DNA from: Giesbergeria sp.
Lineage (GTDB): Bacteria; Pseudomonadota; Gammaproteobacteria; Burkholderiales; Burkholderiaceae_C
Reading direction: 5' to 3'
DNA: 52,342 bases
NCBI GenBank assembly: GCA_023150295.1
Contig: JAKLLE010000020.1
Span: 1-52,342, forward strand
In this document: positions 26,341 through 35,687 of the stretch, one piece after another
Layout: each line of letters opens with the position of its first letter
Numbering within the stretch: the first letter of the stretch is position 1
The notes under the pieces: model-generated
What the model saw: only the letters and a program-made list of their open reading frames with translations
Database searches by the model: none
Told to the model about the DNA's origin: nothing
Translations under genes and position numbers: made by a program

Positions 26341-29300
26341 ATGTCATCTCTCGACGCCGTCAACGCTCCGCAGGCCGAAGGATCCTCGTCCGAACAGGAC
26401 TTGGGGCCCTTGGCGTGGGTGCTGGAAGAACTGCGCAAATCCTTGGATGGCGCTGTCAAAGCCTTGCGCCGGTTTGTCCATGAGGCCGAGTTGGCCCGCG
26501 AGTCCGACCTGGCAAGCCTGGATGTTTCCAGTTTGCGCATGGCTCGTCAGTTGCTTCACCAGTCCGGCGGTGCGCTGGAGATGGTCGGCATGGCCTCGCC
26601 GGCCTTGGTGTTGCGTGCCATGGAATCGGCCGTCCAGCGTTTCGTCCAGCGCCCGGAGCTTTGCACCGATGACGCTGCAGGCGCCATCGAGCGTTCCAGC
26701 TTCGCATTGAGTGAATACCTGGAAAGTGTGCTGGCGGGCAAGCCCGTCTCCCCTGTGGCGCTGTTTCCCCAGTACCGGGATGTGCAGTCCTTGACCGGTG
26801 TAGAGCGCGTCCATCCGGCCGACCTCTGGCCGGTGGAGCGCCGGTTCAGGGAGCCCGATGTGGCCCTGCCCGCCACCGCCGTCCCCTACGATGCGGCTGC
26901 GCGTGCGCGCCTCGACCATGCGGTGCTGCGCATCGTGAAGGACGGTGATTTCCGTGCAGCGCGCGATTTGCGTGATCTCTCTCTGGGTTTGGCCGCAGGG
27001 CAGACGGATCGCCAGGTGCGTGCCTTCTGGAAGATTTGCGCGGGTTATTTCGAAGGTTTCGCCCGTGGCTTGATTGGCGCCGATGTGTATGCCAAGCGCG
27101 TGGCCTCCCGCATCCTGATCCAGTACGCCACTTTGGCGCGCGGTGACATGGGCGTGGCCGACCGCTTGGTGCAAGATTTGCTGTTCTTCTGCGGGCAGGG
27201 AAAGCCGCCAGAGGGTGAAGACCTGCCATGCCTTACGGCGGTGCGCAAGGCCTTCGGTTTGGATCGGTCTGTGCCTGTCGACTATGAGGCACGGCGTTTT
27301 GGCCGCTTCGATCCCGCAGTTTTGGCGCAGGCCCGCAAGCGCATTGCCGCAGCGGCCGAAACCTGGTCTGCCTTTGCAGGTGGAGACCGCAACAAGCTCA
27401 AACCTTCGTCCGACCAGTTCTCGTTGGTGTGCGACTCCTTGCGCAAGCTGCACCGTAGCAGTGAACCCTTGGCGCAGGCCTTGACGCGTGCGGTCGAGCA
27501 AACAGCGCGCAGCGGAGAGCCCCCGGCGCCTGCACTGGCCATGGAGGTCGCCACCTCCGTGCTCTACCTGCAGGCTGCGCTGGAGGAAACTGACACCCCC
27601 GAAGAACAGTTGCTGGAGCGTTCGACGCGCCTTGCCGACCGGCTGGGCGCCGTGTGCGGTGGCGCAGAGCCTGAGCCGCTGGAACCCTGGATGGAGGATC
27701 TTTACCGCAGGGTCAGCGACAACCAAACCATGGGTAGCGTGGTAGACGAGCTGCGTGCGACGCTGGGCGAAGCAGAGCGGTCGATGGATCAGTTCTTCCG
27801 CAACCCCGACGATGCCTCTCCCCTCTCCAGCGTGCCTGGGCGCCTTGCGCAGATGCGCGGCGTGCTGTCGGTGCTGGGCCTGGATCAGGCGTCCATCGCC
27901 GTGCTGCGCATGCGTGAGGCCGTTGAGCGTTTGATGGTCGATGCACCCACAGACGAGGCGCAGCGCAAACAGACTTTTGAAAAACTGGGCAACAGTCTGG
28001 GTGCTCTGGGCTTCCTCATCGACATGTTGAGCTACCAGCGCGCCATGGCGCGCAAGCTCTTTGTCTATGACGAAGAGCTTGGTGAGCTGCGCCTGTTGAT
28101 GGGGCGGTCGCGTCCACGCGCCTCCGATCCGGACGACAGCACCGATGAACTGGCCCACAAGATCGAGGAGCGCGCGCCGGTTCCGCTGCCCGATGTGGTG
28201 CCCCGTTCCAGTTTGTACCAGCCACCCACGCTGCCGACGAGTCCCGAGGTCGTCGCCGATCTGGCTGCATCACCTCCCGCAGCGCTCATGGATGAGTTGC
28301 TGCCCCATGCACCAGAGCCGGAAGCTGCGCCTGAACAGGCTCCCGCGCTGGACACCGAAGTCCAGTTGGCCGCAGCGCCTGCGTTTGACGCGTTGGCCAC
28401 GATCCCCGTGTCGGTGCCGGTGGCTGCATCCGCACCGCCTGCATCGCTCGCCGAAGAAGACGATGAACTCCTGGGCATCTTCCTGGAGGAAGCCCGGGAG
28501 GTGGTCACCAACGGACTGGCCGCCATCCAGACACTGCGCTCCGAGCCCGGCGATTTGAGCGAACAAACCACCTTGCGTCGTGCCTTCCACACGCTCAAGG
28601 GCAGTTCGCGCATGGTGGGACTGAACGAATTTGGCGAAGCCGCCTGGTCCATGGAGCAGCTGCTCAATGCCTGGCTGGCCGAGCAAAAGCCCATGCAGCC
28701 TCCGCTGTTGGATCTTTCTGACCAGGCCTTGCACGCTTTTGCCCGCTGGGCAGACGATATCGCCAAGGGCCAGGCCGATGCCTGGCAGGCCTCGGCCTTT
28801 TCTGCCGCAGCCGACGCCTTGCGCCTGCGTGGTGAGCAGGTCGGACTGGCTCTTCCGGGCCAGGCGCCGGTCGGCGCAGTGCCAGCGAGCATGGAGGCGA
28901 CGCAGCCTTTGGAGCTCCCTGTTGCCGAGCATGTGCCCGAGGAAGACTCTTTGCACATGCCCGATTTTTCAGACACTGTTCCGCTGGAGTTCCCCGAGCT
29001 CGGGGAAGCGGCTGCGGCACCGGCGCCTGCTTCGGTAGCGTTGGCAGAGGACATCGATTTTTCCGAGTTTTCAGCGGCCCTGGGTGCGCAGACCGCCGCA
29101 GCGACCGAGGCGTCGGCATCCATTCAGGCCGTCGTTTTGTTGCTCGATGTGCCGGAGGTGGTTTCCCCGCCGGAAGGGTCTGTGGACATGCCCGTGGCGG
29201 AAGAACTCCCGGTCTTGGAGGCACTGCCGAACCTCGCTTCCGACGTGCTGGAGGAACCTGATACCTTGCCACCGGCCTTCGAAGAGGAGCCGCAAGCCCA

Positions 29301-32300
29301 GGACGCCCAGGCCCTTGTCCCAGTGCAGGAGTTGGCGCCAGAGGACATCCCTGCAGAAGCATCCGTGCAGGCCGAGGGTGCTTCGGCGCCCGTGCCTCTG
29401 GACGAATCCGTCAAGGTCATCGGCGATCTGCGCATCAGTATCCCGCTCTACAACGTCTATCTCAACGAAGCCGATGAGTGGTCGCGTCGTTTGGTCACCT
29501 GCCTGCAAGAGTGGTCGATGGAGTTGCAGGAGCCCTTGCCTGACACGGCGGTGGCGCTGGCACACTCGCTTGCGGGCAGCTCGGCCACGGTAGGATTCAA
29601 CGCCTTGTCGGATGCAGCCCGCCTGCTGGAGCACGCGCTGGAGCATGTGCAATTGCAGGCCCGTGGCACCGCCGAAGATGCGCAAACCTTCCTGGAGGCA
29701 GCGGAAGACATTCGTCGGCTGCTGCACCAGTTCGCGGCGGGTTTCCTCAAGGAGGCCCAGCCTGAGGTGCTGGAAGCCCTGCGCCGGATTCTCGAAACCG
29801 AGGTGGTCAGCACCCAATCGCCGCCGGTGGAAGATGCCGAGCAGGCCATGGAGGCTTGGCGTATCGAGAACGCCCAGGCACTGCTGGCGCAGGAGGCAGC
29901 CCAGGCCGAGGAGCCTGTGGCCGATACGGCCTCTTTCGTCCCTGAAGAAACTACACCTGCGACGCCAGCGCCGGTGGTTCATGCCCCCGTGGCACCGCCC
30001 CTCTCGGTGGTGGCGCCAGTCCAGGCGGCTGCACCGGCCCCGGAGCCAGCAGGTGTGGCGCTGGACATCGACGACGACATCGACGCGGTGGACGTGATCG
30101 ACCCCGATCTGTTCCCCATTTTCGAGGAAGAGGCTGCAGAACTGTTGCCTGCCCTGGGCGGAGCATTGCGCCAATGGGCGGCCCGACCCGACAACATGGG
30201 TGCGCGCACCGAGGTGCTGCGCGCGCTGCACACGCTCAAGGGAAGTGCCCGCCTGGCGGGTGCCATGCGACTGGGCGAAATGGCCCACCGGCTGGAGTCC
30301 GCCATCGAGCAGATCGATGTGGAAACCGTGCAGTCTGGCGATGTCGAGCCCTTGTTGGGTAGCTTTGACGGACTGCAGGCCAACTTCGGTGCGCTGCGGG
30401 CCATCAGTGCCCAGGCGCCCACAGAGGCCTTGGTAGTTACCCCGGCGCGCGGCGACGAAGTGTCCGCCGTCCCCTTGTCGGCAGAGCCTGCGGGCGAGAT
30501 GGCTGCCGGCACGACAGCACCAGCGGTGCCTGTCCAGGCACGCCCGGTGCTGGCCCGGCCGCAGACACTGGACATTGCTCCCGCACGTCCTGCCGCGGCG
30601 CATTCGGTGCGGGTGCGTGCCCAGTTGCTGGACCGCCTGGTCAACCAGGCGGGCGAGGTGATGATCACCCGCTCGCGCATGGAAGCGCGTTTGGCACAGC
30701 TCCGCAGTTCCATGGCCGACCTGACCGGCAACCTCGAACGCTTGCGCCAGCAACTGCGCGACATCGAACTCCAGTCCGAGTCGCAGATGCAGTCCCGCCT
30801 GGCCCAGTCCAAGGACACGGCGGCGGGTTTCGATCCGCTCGAATTCGACCGCTTCACGCGCGTGCAGGAACTCACCCGCATGATGGCCGAGTCGGTCAAC
30901 GACGTGGCCACCATCCAGCGCAACCTGCTGCGCGCCATGGAAGGTACCGAGGACGATCTCATAGCTCAAGGACGCCAAGCGCGTGAACTGCAGCGTGACC
31001 TGCTGCGCACCCGCATGGTGGAGTTCGAGGGCATCTCCGAGCGCCTGTACGCCGTGGTGCGCCAGGCCGCCAAAGAGACGGGCAAGCAGATCAAGCTGGA
31101 CATCACTGGCGGCTCCATTGAGATGGATCGTGGCGTGCTGGACCGCATGACCCCTGCGTTCGAGCACCTGCTGCGCAACTGTGTCGCACACGGCATTGAG
31201 ATGCCGGACCAGCGCACGGGCAAAGGCAAGCCCGCGTCGGGAACCATCACCATTGACCTGCAGCACGAAGGCAACGACGTGTCGGTTGCGTTCCGTGACG
31301 ATGGCGCGGGCCTCAACCTGCCTGCCATCCGCTCCAAGGCGGTGGCGCAGGGGCTTGTCGCTGCCGATGCATCCATCAGCGATGCCGAGGCTGCCAACCT
31401 AATCTTCACGCCGGGTTTCTCGACCGCATCGGAGGTGTCCAGTCTGGCTGGGCGTGGCATCGGCATGGATGTGGTGCGCGCCGAGGTGAATGCGCTCGGT
31501 GGGCGCATCGAGACCCAGACCGAGGCAGACAAGGGCACCTCCTTCCGCATGGTGCTGCCCTTGACCACGGCTGTGACGCAGGTGGTGATGTTGCGCGCAG
31601 GCGATCTGGCAGTCGGCATCCCCGCCAACCTGGTGGAAATCGTGCGCCGCGTGCCCTCGGTCGAGCTTGAGGCGGCCTACCGCAGCGGCGTGTTCGAGAT
31701 GGCTGGCGAAAGCCTGCCCTTCTTCTGGTGCGGTGCGCTCTTGCAGGCATCCCAGCACAGCACCGAGCCTGCCGTGGGCAAGACCCGCCCCGTGGTCATT
31801 CTGCGCAGTGCGGCGCAGCGCATCGCCATGCATGTGGACGAAGTGCTCGGCAACCGCGAAGTGGTGGTCAAGAACCTGGGGCCACAGCTCTCGCGACTGC
31901 CGGGTCTGGCAGGCATGTCGGTGCTGGCGTCCGGTGCCGTGGTGCTGATTTACAACCCCGTGGCGCTGGCCACGGTGTATGGCGAACAGATCCGCGCAAC
32001 GGCCAGCAGCCTGCCGCTGGGTGCTGTGTCGGTCACGGTCATGTCGGATGCCGGTACGGCGCTCCCTGTATCTGCCGCGCCTGCCGCAGGGCAGGTGCCA
32101 CTGGTGCTGGTGGTGGACGACTCCATCACCGTGCGCCGCGTCACGCAGCGTTTGTTGCAGCGCGAGGGCTACCGCGTGGCCCTGGCCGCCGACGGCTTGC
32201 AGGCCCTGGAGAAGCTCCAGGAAGAGCGGCCCACGGTGGTGCTGTCGGACATCGAAATGCCACGCATGGACGGCTTCGACCTGGCGCGCAATATCCGTGC

Positions 32301-32481
32301 AGACGCCAGACTGCACGACCTGCCGATCATCATGATCACCTCGCGCATCGCCCAGAAGCACCGCGAGCACGCCATGGAACTGGGTGTGAACCACTACCTG
32401 GGCAAGCCCTACTCGGACGACGAGCTGCTGGGCCTGATCCAGCACTACGCCCAGCAGGCGCAGGCGGCTGCGCCGGCGTGA
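26341..32481 (+). CDS. chpA: Hybrid chemotaxis histidine kinase ChpA/PilL
   Basis: The 2046-residue CheA-type kinase is the hub of the Pil-Chp system. The N-terminal ~600 residues are helical without a recognised phosphosite. Three HPt modules follow, with candidate phospho-histidines H750 (HTLKGSS), H1075 (HSLAGSS) and H1297 (HTLKGSA), separated by long Ala/Pro/Glu-rich linkers. Then come the dimerisation region, the ATPase (N-box HLLRNCVAHGIE near 1610, GRGIGMDVVR), a CheW-like domain and a C-terminal receiver (VLVVDDSITVRR, phosphoacceptor D1970 in LSDIEMPRMDGFD). P. aeruginosa ChpA has eight potential phosphotransfer sites; I count three intact ones here. Last gene of the operon, convergent with phr. 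Confidence 0.95.
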   Translation: MSSLDAVNAPQAEGSSSEQDLGPLAWVLEELRKSLDGAVKALRRFVHEAELARESDLASLDVSSLRMARQLLHQSGGALEMVGMASPALVLRAMESAVQRFVQRPELCTDDAAGAIERSSFALSEYLESVLAGKPVSPVALFPQYRDVQSLTGVERVHPADLWPVERRFREPDVALPATAVPYDAAARARLDHAVLRIVKDGDFRAARDLRDLSLGLAAGQTDRQVRAFWKICAGYFEGFARGLIGADVYAKRVASRILIQYATLARGDMGVADRLVQDLLFFCGQGKPPEGEDLPCLTAVRKAFGLDRSVPVDYEARRFGRFDPAVLAQARKRIAAAAETWSAFAGGDRNKLKPSSDQFSLVCDSLRKLHRSSEPLAQALTRAVEQTARSGEPPAPALAMEVATSVLYLQAALEETDTPEEQLLERSTRLADRLGAVCGGAEPEPLEPWMEDLYRRVSDNQTMGSVVDELRATLGEAERSMDQFFRNPDDASPLSSVPGRLAQMRGVLSVLGLDQASIAVLRMREAVERLMVDAPTDEAQRKQTFEKLGNSLGALGFLIDMLSYQRAMARKLFVYDEELGELRLLMGRSRPRASDPDDSTDELAHKIEERAPVPLPDVVPRSSLYQPPTLPTSPEVVADLAASPPAALMDELLPHAPEPEAAPEQAPALDTEVQLAAAPAFDALATIPVSVPVAASAPPASLAEEDDELLGIFLEEAREVVTNGLAAIQTLRSEPGDLSEQTTLRRAFHTLKGSSRMVGLNEFGEAAWSMEQLLNAWLAEQKPMQPPLLDLSDQALHAFARWADDIAKGQADAWQASAFSAAADALRLRGEQVGLALPGQAPVGAVPASMEATQPLELPVAEHVPEEDSLHMPDFSDTVPLEFPELGEAAAAPAPASVALAEDIDFSEFSAALGAQTAAATEASASIQAVVLLLDVPEVVSPPEGSVDMPVAEELPVLEALPNLASDVLEEPDTLPPAFEEEPQAQDAQALVPVQELAPEDIPAEASVQAEGASAPVPLDESVKVIGDLRISIPLYNVYLNEADEWSRRLVTCLQEWSMELQEPLPDTAVALAHSLAGSSATVGFNALSDAARLLEHALEHVQLQARGTAEDAQTFLEAAEDIRRLLHQFAAGFLKEAQPEVLEALRRILETEVVSTQSPPVEDAEQAMEAWRIENAQALLAQEAAQAEEPVADTASFVPEETTPATPAPVVHAPVAPPLSVVAPVQAAAPAPEPAGVALDIDDDIDAVDVIDPDLFPIFEEEAAELLPALGGALRQWAARPDNMGARTEVLRALHTLKGSARLAGAMRLGEMAHRLESAIEQIDVETVQSGDVEPLLGSFDGLQANFGALRAISAQAPTEALVVTPARGDEVSAVPLSAEPAGEMAAGTTAPAVPVQARPVLARPQTLDIAPARPAAAHSVRVRAQLLDRLVNQAGEVMITRSRMEARLAQLRSSMADLTGNLERLRQQLRDIELQSESQMQSRLAQSKDTAAGFDPLEFDRFTRVQELTRMMAESVNDVATIQRNLLRAMEGTEDDLIAQGRQARELQRDLLRTRMVEFEGISERLYAVVRQAAKETGKQIKLDITGGSIEMDRGVLDRMTPAFEHLLRNCVAHGIEMPDQRTGKGKPASGTITIDLQHEGNDVSVAFRDDGAGLNLPAIRSKAVAQGLVAADASISDAEAANLIFTPGFSTASEVSSLAGRGIGMDVVRAEVNALGGRIETQTEADKGTSFRMVLPLTTAVTQVVMLRAGDLAVGIPANLVEIVRRVPSVELEAAYRSGVFEMAGESLPFFWCGALLQASQHSTEPAVGKTRPVVILRSAAQRIAMHVDEVLGNREVVVKNLGPQLSRLPGLAGMSVLASGAVVLIYNPVALATVYGEQIRATASSLPLGAVSVTVMSDAGTALPVSAAPAAGQVPLVLVVDDSITVRRVTQRLLQREGYRVALAADGLQALEKLQEERPTVVLSDIEMPRMDGFDLARNIRADARLHDLPIIMITSRIAQKHREHAMELGVNHYLGKPYSDDELLGLIQHYAQQAQAAAPA

Positions 32482-32524
32482 TCGGGGCCTGTCGGTGTTG
32501 GGCGACTTCCAGCAGGTGTGGTGA

Positions 32525-33994
32525 CTAGCTCGCCGCCTTGACCACCGCATAGCGCTGCAGGGTGCGCTCGCGCGCTTGCGCATGGTCCACGATGGGGAGG
32601 GGGTAGTCGCGCCCCAGCACCACGCCCGCAGCCTGCAGTTCCAGGGGGGACGCCTCCCAGGGTGCATGGAGCGCAGCGTCGGGCAATGCGGCCAGCGCAG
32701 GCAGGTAGCGGCGTATGAAGCGGCCCTGGGGATCGAAGCGGCGGCTTTGCGTGACTGGGTGGAAGATGCGGAAATAGGGCTGTGCATCGCAGCCACTGGA
32801 GCTGGCCCACTGCCAGCCACCATTGTTCGCCGCAAGGTCGTAGTCGTTGAGGTGCTGCGCAAAAAAGCGCTCGCCCCAGCGCCAGTCGATGCCCAGGTCC
32901 TTGGTCAGAAAACTCGCCACCACCATGCGCAGGCGATTGTGCATGTAGCCCGTGCGCAGAATTTGGGCCATGGCCGCGTCCACCAGGGGGAAGCCGGTGC
33001 GCCCCTCGCACCAGGCGGCAAAATGCGCTTGGGCTTGCGTGCCGGTTTCCCAGGCGATGGCGTCGTAGGCGGGCTTGAAACTGCGCTCCACCACATGCGG
33101 TTGGTGGTGCAGGATCTGGAAGTAGAAATCGCGCCAGACCAGCTCGCTGAGCCATACATCGGCCCCGGCACTGCCCTGGCGGGAGCGTTCCAGCGCCATG
33201 CGCGCCAGGCTGCGCACCGACACTGTGCCAAAGCGCAGGTGGGTGCTGAGGTAGCTGGGGCCCTTGACGGCGGGGAAATCGCGCGCCTGGTCATAGCGGT
33301 CGATGCGGCCTGCAAAGTCCTGCAACAGCTGCTGCGCGCCCTGGCTGCCTGCGGGCAGCACGCGCAGGTCCAGGTCGCTGGGTTCAAAACCCAGGTCTTG
33401 CAGCGTGGGCACGGGGCGGCAGTGTTCGGCAGGCCGTGGCGCCAGCCTTGCGGCGTGTGGTTCCACTGGCCACGGGGCCAGCCTGGCATCGTCGATGCGT
33501 GCCAGCCAGGCCTTTTTGTAGGGGGTGAACACCGTGTAGGGGCTGCCGGTGCGGGTGAGCAGCTCGCTGCGCTCGAACACCGTGTGGTCCTGATAGGTGT
33601 GCAGGGCCTGCCGTTGCCGTGCCAACTGCGTGCGCACCCGTGCGTCGCGTGCGAGGGCAGCCGGTTCGTCGTCATGGTGGGTGAATACGGCGTCTGTACC
33701 CAGCGCCTGGGCCAGGTTCGGAATGAGGCTGTCGGCCGGCCCTTGCAGCACGATCAGGCCCGCCTGGGGGTGCTCCGCCAGGGCGCGCAGGCGGCCGTCC
33801 AGTTCCACCAGCGACTCACGGATGAATTCCACGCGCCGGTCCTTGCGTGGCAGGGGGGCGAGGATGGCGCTGTCAAAGACGAATACGCAGTGCACCTGCT
33901 GGCATTGCAGCAGGGCGTGGTGCAGGGCGGCGTGGTCCTCGGCGCGCAGGTCGCGGCGGAACCAGACCAGCCCCGTGCGGTAGGGTGCAGACAT
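32525..33994 (-). CDS. phr: Deoxyribodipyrimidine (CPD) photolyase
   Basis: The 489-residue class I photolyase repairs cyclobutane pyrimidine dimers using blue light. The N-terminal antenna domain begins LVWFRRDLRAEDHAAL. The FAD domain contains LSTHLRFGTVS, ELVWRDFYFQIL, GFPLVDAAMAQL-like sequence and the NDYDLAANNGGWQW signature with the electron-transfer Trp. The ATG at 33994 is chosen from the conserved N-terminus. Only 17 bp separate it from the divergent yqgE. Confidence 0.96.
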   Translation of the reverse strand: MSAPYRTGLVWFRRDLRAEDHAALHHALLQCQQVHCVFVFDSAILAPLPRKDRRVEFIRESLVELDGRLRALAEHPQAGLIVLQGPADSLIPNLAQALGTDAVFTHHDDEPAALARDARVRTQLARQRQALHTYQDHTVFERSELLTRTGSPYTVFTPYKKAWLARIDDARLAPWPVEPHAARLAPRPAEHCRPVPTLQDLGFEPSDLDLRVLPAGSQGAQQLLQDFAGRIDRYDQARDFPAVKGPSYLSTHLRFGTVSVRSLARMALERSRQGSAGADVWLSELVWRDFYFQILHHQPHVVERSFKPAYDAIAWETGTQAQAHFAAWCEGRTGFPLVDAAMAQILRTGYMHNRLRMVVASFLTKDLGIDWRWGERFFAQHLNDYDLAANNGGWQWASSSGCDAQPYFRIFHPVTQSRRFDPQGRFIRRYLPALAALPDAALHAPWEASPLELQAAGVVLGRDYPLPIVDHAQARERTLQRYAVVKAAS

Positions 33995-34011
33995 GTTGAC
34001 CGTAAAATTCA

Positions 34012-34617
34012 ATGATGCCCGCCCATTCTGCGCCCATGAATCTGACACACCATTTCCTCATTGCCATGCCCGGACTGGAGGATGTGTCTTTTGCAGGCAG
34101 CGTGGTGTACCTGTGCGAACACAGCGAACGCGGCGCGTTGGGGCTGATCATCAACAAACCCACCGACATCAAGCTCCAGGGCTTGTTCGAGAAAGTCGAT
34201 CTTCCGCTGGGGCGGCCAGACCTGAGCGATGCGCCGGTGTTTCTGGGCGGGCCGGTGCAGACCGAGCGCGGCTTTGTGCTGCACGAACCCATGCAGGCCC
34301 AGGGCGAACAGGGCGAGGAATCTGCCTATGCCTCGACCATGGTCATACCGGGCGGCGGGCTGGAGATGACCACCTCCAAGGACGTATTGGAAGCCCTGGC
34401 CACGGGCGCAGGCCCCCGGCGTGTACTGGTCACGCTGGGCTATTCGGCCTGGGGCGAGGGTCAGCTGGAATCCGAACTGGCCGAGAACACCTGGTTGACC
34501 GTGGGCGCCGACCTGGGGGTGATTTTTGACACCCCCATCGACAAGCGCTACGACAGCGCACTCGGCTTGCTGGGCCTGCAGGCGTGGCAACTTTCTCCAG
34601 GGGCGGGACACGCATGA
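34012..34617 (+). CDS. YqgE/AlgH family protein
   Basis: A 201-residue DUF179 protein with the family's NLTHHFLIAMPGL start, GLIINKP, FLGGPVQ and GYSAWGEGQLE motifs. The function is not firmly established. It is next to ruvX in most proteobacteria, which is the case here apart from two inserted mini-ORFs. Start choice is uncertain between 34012, 34015 and 34036; none has a good Shine-Dalgarno. Its stop TGA overlaps the ATG of the first mini-ORF. Confidence 0.92.
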   Translation: MMPAHSAPMNLTHHFLIAMPGLEDVSFAGSVVYLCEHSERGALGLIINKPTDIKLQGLFEKVDLPLGRPDLSDAPVFLGGPVQTERGFVLHEPMQAQGEQGEESAYASTMVIPGGGLEMTTSKDVLEALATGAGPRRVLVTLGYSAWGEGQLESELAENTWLTVGADLGVIFDTPIDKRYDSALGLLGLQAWQLSPGAGHA

Positions 34618-34682
34618 GCGCGCGCCGGGCCGCTCCCAAGCAAGCTCGCACCGCAGTGCGCAGCACGGAGGTTTTCCAATGA
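34614..34682 (+). CDS. Mini-ORF 1 of the R3 cassette (22 codons)
   Basis: ATG overlaps the yqgE stop as ATGA, and the TGA stop overlaps the ATG of mini-ORF 2. The predicted basic peptide starts MSARRAAPKQAR and ends TEVFQ. Translation is supported only by the overlaps and by repetition in the second copy. It may be translated for coupling rather than for the peptide itself. Confidence 0.5.
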   Translation: MSARRAAPKQARTAVRSTEVFQ

Positions 34683-34743
34683 GCGCGCGCCGGGCCGCTC
34701 CCAAGCAAGCGCGCACCGCAGTGCGCAGCACGGAGGTTCCACA
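34614..34743 (+). repeat. R3: 65-bp unit, two tandem copies
   Basis: 34614-34678 and 34679-34743 are exact-length tandem copies differing at one internal base (T at 34646, G at 34711) and in the last few bases. Each starts ATGAGCGCGCGCCGGGC, contains a small hairpin (CGCAC CGCA GTGCG) and ends in GGAGG plus 7 nt, directly followed by the next start codon. A third TGAGCGC begins ruvX. Confidence 0.95.
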
Positions 34744-34747
34744 GTGA
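34679..34747 (+). CDS. Mini-ORF 2 of the R3 cassette (22 codons)
   Basis: The near-identical second copy starts MSARRAAPKQAR and ends TEVPQ. GGAGG at 34667-34671 is 7 nt before its ATG. Its TGA overlaps the GTG of ruvX, and its own GGAGG (34732-34736) is the Shine-Dalgarno of ruvX. It is either a relay in a coupled chain or a fossil of a repeat insertion. Confidence 0.5.
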   Translation: MSARRAAPKQARTAVRSTEVPQ

Positions 34748-35169
34748 GCGCACCGGCCCCGTCCGCCTCCGCTGCCGTTCCCGCGCATTTCCAGACCTTT
34801 CTCGCTTTCGATTTTGGGCTGCGCCGCACCGGCGTGGCCTTTGGTACGCGCATGCTGGGCACGGCCTCGCCCCGGCCCACCATCCAGGCCGAGGGCGACG
34901 CGCGCTTTGCCCCGGTGGCGCGGGCCATTGCCGAGTGGCAACCCGATGCCCTGGTGGTGGGCGTGCCCTACCACCCCGACGGCGCGAGCCACGACAACAC
35001 CCGCCGCGCGCAGCGCTTTGCGCGCCAGTTGCGCGGGCGTTTTGGTTTGCCGGTGTATGAGGTGGACGAGCGCTACAGCACCACCGAGGCACTGGCCGCC
35101 AACGCGCGCGATGCCGATGCTGCATCGGCTTGCATCATTCTCGAACAATTTTTGAGGAGTCTTTCATGA
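34744..35169 (+). CDS. ruvX: RuvX/YqgF Holliday-junction resolvase family
   Basis: A 141-residue RNase H-fold protein (FLAFDFGLRRTGVAFG, VVGVPYHPDG, DERYSTTEA) implicated in pre-16S rRNA 5' processing and, in some reports, Holliday-junction cleavage. The GTG start is set by GGAGG 7 nt upstream within the R3 unit. The N-terminus has a 15-residue Ala/Pro/Ser extension. Its stop overlaps the pyrR ATG. Confidence 0.93.
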   Translation: MSAPAPSASAAVPAHFQTFLAFDFGLRRTGVAFGTRMLGTASPRPTIQAEGDARFAPVARAIAEWQPDALVVGVPYHPDGASHDNTRRAQRFARQLRGRFGLPVYEVDERYSTTEALAANARDADAASACIILEQFLRSLS

Positions 35170-35687
35170 CTACAGCTTCTTCGGGCGCGCAGGGCAGCCT
35201 GGTGCTCGACGCCGAGGCCCTGTACCGCGAACTGCTGCGCGGCGTGCGCAGCCTGCGCGAGCCGCACACGCGCCTGGCGGGTATTGCCTCCGGCGGTGCC
35301 TGGCTGGCGCAGCGCCTGCAGCAGGACCTGGGTCTGGAGGGTGCGCCGGGCGTGCTCTCTTCGGCCATGCACCGCGACGATTTTGCCCAGCGCGGCCTGG
35401 CGTCGAGTGCACACACCGCGCTGCCCTTCGATGTGAACGGCGCCGACATCCTGGTGCTGGACGATGTGCTCTACACCGGCCGCACCGTGCGCGCCGTGCT
35501 CAACGAGCTGTACGACTACGGTCGCCCCGCGCGCGTGCGCCTGGCCGTGTTGGTGGACCGCGGCGGGCGTGAGCTGCCCGTGCAACCCGACTTTGCCGCC
35601 GCGCGCGTCACGCTGCCCGCGAGCCAGTCGCTGGCGCTGGCGCGCAACGACGGCGGCAGCTTTGTGTTCCAGGTCAAGGAGGCGTGA
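35166..35687 (+). CDS. pyrR: PyrR-type uracil phosphoribosyltransferase/regulator
   Basis: A 173-residue PRTase-fold protein with the PRPP motif [16 protein letters not shown] and [18 protein letters not shown], as in PyrR. In Gram-positives PyrR attenuates pyr operons by binding RNA; in proteobacteria with the pyrR-pyrB-pyrC' order its regulatory role is less clear. ATG overlaps the ruvX stop, with GAGGAG upstream. The stop overlaps the GTG of pyrB. Confidence 0.92.
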   Translation: MTTASSGAQGSLVLDAEALYRELLRGVRSLREPHTRLAGIASGGAWLAQRLQQDLGLEGAPGVLSSAMHRDDFAQRGLASSAHTALPFDVNGADILVLDDVLYTGRTVRAVLNELYDYGRPARVRLAVLVDRGGRELPVQPDFAAARVTLPASQSLALARNDGGSFVFQVKEA

